NCBI GenBank assembly: GCA_005787565.1 | Contig: SYAP01000230.1 | Span: 1-32,886, forward strand | Source of the DNA: Verrucomicrobiaceae bacterium | GTDB lineage: Bacteria; Verrucomicrobiota; Verrucomicrobiia; Verrucomicrobiales; Akkermansiaceae | Reading direction: 5' to 3' | DNA length: 32,886 bases | Shown here: in pieces, positions 27,523 through 32,886 of the stretch | How positions within the stretch are numbered: position 1 is the first letter of the stretch | Layout of the letters: every line of letters begins with the position of its first letter | Notes under the pieces: generated by a model | Database searches by the model: none | What the model was told of the DNA's origin: nothing | Seen by the model: the letters and a program-made list of their open reading frames with translations, nothing else | Made by a program: the position numbers and the translations under genes

Positions 27523-29322
27523 ATGGGTCGCGGAGCAACAGGATTGCGTTGGACCGGCGCGCTGGCGTCCGGCGGAGCGGTGGCGTTGCTGATTCCCCCG
27601 TTTAACTTCGGCGGGCTCGCATGGCTCGCCCTTGCACCGATGCTGATCGCCCTCTGGTCGGTGCGCGGGAAACGGGCCGGACTTCGCGGCTTCCTGTTAG
27701 GTTGGGCGGCAGGCGCGCTTTCATTCGGCCTCCAACTCTGGTGGATCAGCGTGGTTTCAAGCCTCGGCGCAATGGTGATGGCGGTCTATCTTGGGCTTTT
27801 CTGGGGACTCTTCGGCTGGTTTGCCGCCACGATCGGAAATCCATGGCGCGAGCGTGATACCGCCGCCACCGACCCTCGGGCCGAGCGTCGTGCGCGAATG
27901 ATGTCGGTCGATGCGCCCGGTAAGACTTCCGCCGCGCGCGCAAGCCTGCGCACCGCCTTCTGCCACGGCGCGGTCTGGGCGGGACTTGAATGGCTGCGCA
28001 GCTGGCTCTTCACCGGCTTCGGGTGGAACGGGCTTGGCGTGGCCTTCCACGAAACACTCGTCATGGCCCAGGCGGCGGATCTGTTAGGAGTCGCCGGGCT
28101 TTCACTGGTGCTTGTGTTCTTCCAAGCCACCTTCGTCCAGGCCGGTAGGCGACTATTTGAAAGCGCTCGCGAGGGCAAACGCTGCGCGCGTTGGGACTTC
28201 ATCGTCGCGGCCACGGTCATCGCCCTTCTGATGGGCTACGGCCTCATCCGCATGGCCGCCACCAGCCGCACGGAATCCGTTAGACTGAAGGCCTTGTTGA
28301 TCCAGCTCAACATCCCGCACGAGGGAGCAAGACAGCTTTGGGACATGTTCCAGGTCCACCAAGGTTACGAGGAAGAGACCGCAAAAGCCCTCGAAGAGAT
28401 CGCCGCAGGGGACCAGCAACGCCTCAAGGATGCCATGGACGCCTCCAACGAAGGCGGAATCACCACCCGCTGGCCGGACTGGGTCCTCTGGCCCGAGTCC
28501 GCCCTCACCGGCCGTCTCCTCCGGGCCGACGATGGCGCTTGGGGCATGTGGATGGAAAACATCGAAACCATCCGCCAGGTCCGCCAAGCCGGACCATTCT
28601 CCCTCATCTATGGCCTCAACGAACTCGAAGCCGACCTCAATGGCGAAAATCTCGTCCAGCGACCCAAAGGCCGCGCCTTCAATTCCCTCGTCACCATGAC
28701 CCCGGAGGACGACCTCCAAAGCTTCCGCAAACGCCACCTCGTCATCTTCGGAGAAACCATCCCGTTCGTCGATTCCCTCCCCTGGCTCAAGAAAATCTAC
28801 GAACAACAGAGCGGCCAGGAATTCGGCGGCTCCTTCAGCCCCGGCGACTCGCTCGACCCGCTCCCGATGAACCTCAACGGCACACCCATCGGCATCATCC
28901 CCAGCATCTGCTTCGAAGACACCGTCCCCCGCCTCACCCGCCGCTTCGTCCGCCCTGGCCCTCAGATCATCGTCAACGTCACCAACGACGGCTGGTTCAA
29001 GGAGAGCCCAGCCGCCGCCCAACATTTCGCCAACGCCCGCTTCCGCGCCATCGAACTCCGCCGCCCCATGCTCCGCTGTGCCAACTCCGGCGTCAGCGCC
29101 GCCATCCAAGCCAACGGCTCCACCTCCCATCCTAACACCGGAAAACCCCAAATCCTCCGCGATCAAAACGGCAGCCACTTCACCCGCGGCTCCCTCCTCG
29201 CCGAGATCGACATCCCGCTCCAACCCGGCTTCTCACTCTACGCGATCATCGGCGACTGGGGCATCATCCTCATCGCCCTCTCCGGCCTCTCCATCGCCTG
29301 GCTCACCCGCAGGGCCGCCTGA
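27523..29322 (+). CDS. lnt: Apolipoprotein N-acyltransferase
   Basis: ORF 27154..29322; likely start at 27523 (uncertain). PPFNFGGLAWLALAPML, GFGWNGLG, VLWPESALTG (catalytic Glu), RHLVIFGETIPF, IGIIPSICFEDTVP (catalytic Cys), VNVTNDGWF, NARFRAIELRRPMLRCANSGVSAAI. Confidence 0.95.
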   Translation: MGRGATGLRWTGALASGGAVALLIPPFNFGGLAWLALAPMLIALWSVRGKRAGLRGFLLGWAAGALSFGLQLWWISVVSSLGAMVMAVYLGLFWGLFGWFAATIGNPWRERDTAATDPRAERRARMMSVDAPGKTSAARASLRTAFCHGAVWAGLEWLRSWLFTGFGWNGLGVAFHETLVMAQAADLLGVAGLSLVLVFFQATFVQAGRRLFESAREGKRCARWDFIVAATVIALLMGYGLIRMAATSRTESVRLKALLIQLNIPHEGARQLWDMFQVHQGYEEETAKALEEIAAGDQQRLKDAMDASNEGGITTRWPDWVLWPESALTGRLLRADDGAWGMWMENIETIRQVRQAGPFSLIYGLNELEADLNGENLVQRPKGRAFNSLVTMTPEDDLQSFRKRHLVIFGETIPFVDSLPWLKKIYEQQSGQEFGGSFSPGDSLDPLPMNLNGTPIGIIPSICFEDTVPRLTRRFVRPGPQIIVNVTNDGWFKESPAAAQHFANARFRAIELRRPMLRCANSGVSAAIQANGSTSHPNTGKPQILRDQNGSHFTRGSLLAEIDIPLQPGFSLYAIIGDWGIILIALSGLSIAWLTRRAA

Positions 29323-29391
29323 CCACCCTCATTTCCAACATTTGCGCACTCTTTCTGGCCCTCCCGCACGGTTCCTGCTGTAACCCCCCGC

Positions 29392-32055
29392 GTGACACGC
29401 GAACATCAACGCCTGCTGGAAGACCGCCACCGCGGAAACAACTGGAAACGTTGGGGCCCCTATCTCAGCGAACGCCAATGGGGCACCGTCCGCGAAGACT
29501 ATTCAGACCACGGAAATTCCTGGTCCGTCTTCCCTCACGACCACGCCCGCCGCCGCGCCTACCGCTGGGGCGAGGACGGCCTCCAAGGCTGGTGCGACCG
29601 CCAATGCCGCATGTGCTTCGCCCCCGCCCTCTGGAACGGCAACGACTCCATCCTCAAGGAACGCCTCTTCGGCCTCGGCGGAAACGAAGGCAACCACGGC
29701 GAGGACGTGAAGGAATGCTACTACTACCTCGAATCCACACCCACCCACTCCTACACCAAAGCCCTCTACAAATACCCCCACGCCAAATTCCCCTACACCG
29801 AAATCCGAGAGGAAAACACCCGCCTCGGCCGCGAAGGCCCCGAACTCGAACTCGCCGACATGGGCCTCTTCAACCAAGGCCGCTACTTCGACGTCATCCA
29901 GGAAATCGCCAAACGCAGCCCAGAAGACATCCTCTGGCGCATCACTCTAACAAACCACGGCCCGGACCCCGCTCCCGTCCACCTCCTCCCCACCCTCTGG
30001 TTCCGCAACATCTGGAAATGGGGCAGCCCACACGAAGCCCCGCTCCGCAAACCCTCCATCGCCCTCCACGAAGGCCACCTCTTTGCCTCCCACGAAACTC
30101 TCGGCGACTTCCTCTTCCACGCCGACTCCCCCGATCTAACAAACCCACCCGCCTGGCTCTTCACCGAAAACGAAACCGACAACCCCACCATCCACGGCAC
30201 CCCTAACAACGGCCCCGTCAAGGACGCCTTCCACAAACACCTCATCCACGCCGACAAGGACGCCCTCTCGCCGCTCCCCATCGGCACCAAGGCCGCCGCC
30301 CACTTCTCCTTCACCATCCCCGCCGGAGCCACCGTCACCGTCCGCTGCCGCCTCCATCCCGCAGGAAAAAACAATGGCATCGAAGCACTCCAACAATTCG
30401 ACGAAACCTTCGCCGAACGCATCGCCGAATGCGACGAATTCTACAACCACGTCATCCCAAAGGAACTCTCACCCGAAGAATACCTCATCTGCCGCCAAGG
30501 ATACGCCGGCCTCCTCTGGACCAAACAATTCTATCACTACGTCATCAAGGACTGGCTCGCCGGAGACAAATGCTTCCCCCCTCCCCCGGCCTCCCGCTAC
30601 CACGGCCGCAATGCCGATTGGCAGCACTTCTTCGCACGCGACATCCTCTCCATGCCCGACAAATGGGAATACCCATGGTTCGCCGCGTGGGACTCCGCGT
30701 TCCACATGATCCCCTTCGCCTCCATCGATCCGGACTTCGCCAAACAACAACTCCTCCTCCTGCTCCGCGAGTGGTACATGCACCCGAACGGACAACTCCC
30801 CGCCTACGAATGGAACTTCTCCGACGTCAACCCCCCCGTCCACGCATGGGCCGTCTGGCGCGTCTATAAAATCGCCGACCCCAAAGGCTCCCGCGACCTC
30901 CTCTTCCTCGAACGCTGCTTCCAGAAACTCCTCGTCAACTTCACCTGGTGGATCAACCGCAAGGACGTCGAAGGCCGCCACGTCTTCGGCGGCGGATTCC
31001 TCGGCCTCGACAACATCGGCGTCTTCGACCGCTCCCACGCCCTCCCCGATGGCGGACGCCTCCATCAGGCCGACGGCACCGCATGGATGGCCTCCTACTG
31101 CCTCCTCATGCTCGCCATGTCACTCGAACTCGCCACCGAAAACCCCGCCTACGAGGACATCGCATCCAAATTCTTCGAACACTTCGTCGCCATCACCGAT
31201 GCCATCAACTCCCTCGGCGGCACCGGCCTCTGGGACGAACAGGACGGCTTCTACTACGACCAGCTCATCATCAACCACGACGCACCCATCCCCCTCCGCA
31301 TCCGCTCCCTCGTCGGCCTCCTCCCCATGTGCGCCGTCACCGTCCTCAAACAAACCACCATCGAAGCCCTCCCAGGCTTCCGCAAACGCATGGATTGGTT
31401 CCTCAGCACACGCCCCGAACTCCTCAAATACATCAAGGTCCGCCGCGGCCCCGACGGCGTGAAATCCGGACACTGCCTCCTCGCCATCCCCTCCGAGGCA
31501 CAACTCCGCCACACCCTCCGCCGCATGCTCGACTCCGCCGAATTCCTCTCCGACTTCGGCATCCGCTCCCTCAGCAAAGCCCACGACGCCACCCCCTTCG
31601 TCTTTGAACACGGCGGCCGACGCAACGAAGTCCGCTACACCCCCGGCGAATCCAACACCGACATGTTCGGCGGCAACTCCAACTGGCGCGGCCCCATCTG
31701 GTTCCCCACCAACTTCCTCATCATCGAAGCCCTCGAACGCTACCACCACTTCTACGGCGACTCCTTCAAAATCGAATACCCCACCGGCTCCGGCATCGAA
31801 AAATCCCTCAAGGAAATCGCCATCGACCTCTGCGACCGCCTCATCTCCCTCTTCTGCCCTAACAAAAACGGAGACCGCCCCTGCTTCGGCGACGCACCCC
31901 GCTACTCCGACGTCCCCCACTGGCAAAACCTCCTCCTCTTCCACGAATACTTCCACGCCGAAACCGGCGAAGGCCTCGGCGCCTCCCACCAAACCGGCTG
32001 GACCTCCCTCGTCGTCAAACTCGTCAAAGACCGCCGCGAAAAACTCATCAACTGA
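29392..32055 (+). CDS. GH63-like glucosidase
   Basis: 887 aa, GTG start; EHQRLLEDRHRGNNWKRWGPYLSERQWGTVREDYSDHGNSWSVFPHDHARRRAYRWGEDGLQGWCDRQCRMCFAPALWNGNDSILKERLFGL...NEGNHGEDVKECYYYLESTPTHSYTKALYKYPHAKFPY is the well-conserved bacterial glucosidase family sequence; NSNWRGPIWFPTNFLI. Confidence 0.9.
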   Translation: MTREHQRLLEDRHRGNNWKRWGPYLSERQWGTVREDYSDHGNSWSVFPHDHARRRAYRWGEDGLQGWCDRQCRMCFAPALWNGNDSILKERLFGLGGNEGNHGEDVKECYYYLESTPTHSYTKALYKYPHAKFPYTEIREENTRLGREGPELELADMGLFNQGRYFDVIQEIAKRSPEDILWRITLTNHGPDPAPVHLLPTLWFRNIWKWGSPHEAPLRKPSIALHEGHLFASHETLGDFLFHADSPDLTNPPAWLFTENETDNPTIHGTPNNGPVKDAFHKHLIHADKDALSPLPIGTKAAAHFSFTIPAGATVTVRCRLHPAGKNNGIEALQQFDETFAERIAECDEFYNHVIPKELSPEEYLICRQGYAGLLWTKQFYHYVIKDWLAGDKCFPPPPASRYHGRNADWQHFFARDILSMPDKWEYPWFAAWDSAFHMIPFASIDPDFAKQQLLLLLREWYMHPNGQLPAYEWNFSDVNPPVHAWAVWRVYKIADPKGSRDLLFLERCFQKLLVNFTWWINRKDVEGRHVFGGGFLGLDNIGVFDRSHALPDGGRLHQADGTAWMASYCLLMLAMSLELATENPAYEDIASKFFEHFVAITDAINSLGGTGLWDEQDGFYYDQLIINHDAPIPLRIRSLVGLLPMCAVTVLKQTTIEALPGFRKRMDWFLSTRPELLKYIKVRRGPDGVKSGHCLLAIPSEAQLRHTLRRMLDSAEFLSDFGIRSLSKAHDATPFVFEHGGRRNEVRYTPGESNTDMFGGNSNWRGPIWFPTNFLIIEALERYHHFYGDSFKIEYPTGSGIEKSLKEIAIDLCDRLISLFCPNKNGDRPCFGDAPRYSDVPHWQNLLLFHEYFHAETGEGLGASHQTGWTSLVVKLVKDRREKLIN

Positions 32056-32142
32056 CCCTGCCCCACCACTCCCCCCGCCCATCCCCGGATTTTCCTTGCA
32101 TTCCCCCACCCCGCGCGCTTCATTCCGCGCCCACACCTAACC

Positions 32143-32170
32143 TGGGACGGCCCGGCGAACGCTGGTCCCA
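32143..32170 (+). promoter_or_regulatory. Candidate rpsO leader hairpin just upstream of the start codon
   Basis: TGGGAC (32143-32148) pairs with GTCCCA (32165-32170), about 12 nt before the rpsO ATG at 32183. Confidence 0.35.
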
Positions 32171-32182
32171 TCCCCTACCAAC

Positions 32183-32440
32183 ATGAGCGACAACGCAATC
32201 AACCTGAAAGACTACCAACTTCACGAAGGTGACACCGGTAGCGCACCCTATCAAGTGGCCCTGATGACCCAGCGCATCTTCCACCTCACGGACCACCTCA
32301 ACATTCACAAAAAGGATTTCTCGTCCCGCCGCGGCCTGCTCAAGCTGGTCTCGCAACGCCGGAAACTCCTCGACTACATCAAGGCAGGCTCCGAAGAGAA
32401 ATACCAGCAGGTCATCCAAGGCCTCGGACTCCGCCGCTAA
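32183..32440 (+). CDS. rpsO: 30S ribosomal protein S15
   Basis: 85 aa; [72 protein letters not shown] is canonical S15. Confidence 0.98.
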   Translation: MSDNAINLKDYQLHEGDTGSAPYQVALMTQRIFHLTDHLNIHKKDFSSRRGLLKLVSQRRKLLDYIKAGSEEKYQQVIQGLGLRR

Positions 32441-32450
32441 CCCCATTTTT

Positions 32451-32488
32451 GCAAAACCGCCACGAGGAATCCCCCGTGGCGGTTTTGC
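32451..32488 (+). terminator. Strong hairpin/terminator between rpsO and pnp
   Basis: GCAAAACCGCCACG-aggaatcccc-CGTGGCGGTTTTGC: perfect 14-bp stem, 10-nt loop, with the TTTT tract on the 3' arm. Confidence 0.75.
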
Positions 32489-32527
32489 CAATACCCCCGG
32501 ACACCTCCTGTTCCGTCCGGGGCTCGG

Positions 32528-32576
32528 GACAAAATTCCATCCGCCCGCCGCCTCTCCGCGACTGGCGGGTTTTGTC
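32528..32576 (+). terminator. Second hairpin in the pnp leader (attenuator or RNase-processing candidate)
   Basis: GACAAAA (32528-32534) pairs with TTTTGTC (32570-32576), nested with CCCGCC (32544-32549)/GGCGGG (32564-32569); bulged stem with a 3' TTTTGTCTT. Confidence 0.5.
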
Positions 32577-32654
32577 TTGAAAGAACCAACGCCCCGAAGG
32601 CATCCGGCCAACTGGGCACCGCAGGCACAGAAAAAGAAGAAAGAAGAAAAGACA

Positions 32655-32886
32655 ATGAACATCCATACCCTCACGGCCGACGTCGGAACCAACCCGATGA
32701 CGTTCGAAACCGGCAAAATTGCCAAACTCGCCGATGGCGCCGTCACCGTCCGCTGCGGCGACACCATCATCCTCGTCACCGCCGTTTCCGCCACCAAGGT
32801 GAAATCCGGCCAGACCTGGTTCCCACTTTCCGTGGAATATAAGGAAAAAGCCACCGCTGCCGGCGTTTTCCCCGGCGGCTACTTCA
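32655..32886 (+). CDS. pnp: Polyribonucleotide nucleotidyltransferase (PNPase), N-terminal part (continues beyond the right window edge)
   Basis: Hand translation from ATG 32655: MNIHTLTADVGTNPMTFETGKIAKLADGAVTVRCGDTIILVTAVSATKVKSGQTWFPLSVEYKEKATAAGVFPGGYF..., canonical PNPase N-terminus. Confidence 0.96.
   Translation, partial: MNIHTLTADVGTNPMTFETGKIAKLADGAVTVRCGDTIILVTAVSATKVKSGQTWFPLSVEYKEKATAAGVFPGGYF

Larger units (their letters stand above)
1272..31864. repeat. Dispersed short word YCTAACA / TGTTAGR, about 1 per 0.8 kb on both strands
   Basis: Hand scan found 41 CTAACA/TGTTAG sites, e.g. 1272, 3042, 3915, 4142, 4602, 5445, 6109, 6170, 6873, 7403, 8065, 8100, 8456, 10097, 10536, 11904, 13141, 13613, 14823, 15666, 15814, 17511, 19076, 20006, 20227, 22009, 22992, 23343, 24168, 24692, 25806, 26667, 27695, 28082, 29131, 29946, 30135, 30202, 31858. 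Confidence 0.6.

Noticed and set aside
28153-29223. 356-aa antisense ORF opposite lnt
   Set aside because: Acidic G/E/D-rich antisense shadow; lnt in the sense frame is unambiguous.
1-32886. CRISPR arrays, transposases, integrases, toxin-antitoxin or defence genes
   Set aside because: Looked for direct repeats with regular spacing and for DDE/tyrosine recombinase or known defence motifs in the ORFs; none seen.

Overview
This is a high-GC bacterial chromosomal window. Gene content and protein style suggest Verrucomicrobiota, but that is inference. It is bounded by housekeeping genes: a partial rpsB on the minus strand at the left edge, and rpsO followed by a partial pnp on the plus strand at the right edge. 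Between them are about 18 confident protein-coding genes. These are an aspartoacylase/AstE-like enzyme, a dienelactone hydrolase, a large secreted S8 protease, a TetR regulator divergent from an OMF-MFP-RND efflux operon, an MTA phosphorylase, a beta-helix protein divergent from a GH76-like enzyme, a transglutaminase-like protein translationally coupled to a putative caspase/gingipain-fold (clan CD-like) protein, xylose isomerase, glutathione peroxidase, an Nramp-like transporter, a DEAD-box helicase, a small c-type cytochrome lipoprotein, a tandem universal stress protein, a metallophosphoesterase, a LUD-domain protein, Lnt, and a GH63-like glucosidase. I saw no mobile element, CRISPR array, tRNA/rRNA or recognisable defence island. 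The most unusual signal is not a gene. A short word, YCTAACA (reverse complement TGTTAGR), is scattered about once per 0.8 kb (41 hand-counted CTAACA/TGTTAG hits, 39 with a 5' pyrimidine). It occurs on both strands, in several codon registers, in intergenic DNA and across stop codons. A second word, YCTATCAG, behaves similarly (14 CTATCAG hits). The pattern resembles DNA-uptake sequences or HIP1-type iterated motifs. The transglutaminase plus clan CD-like pair is the second most interesting lead.
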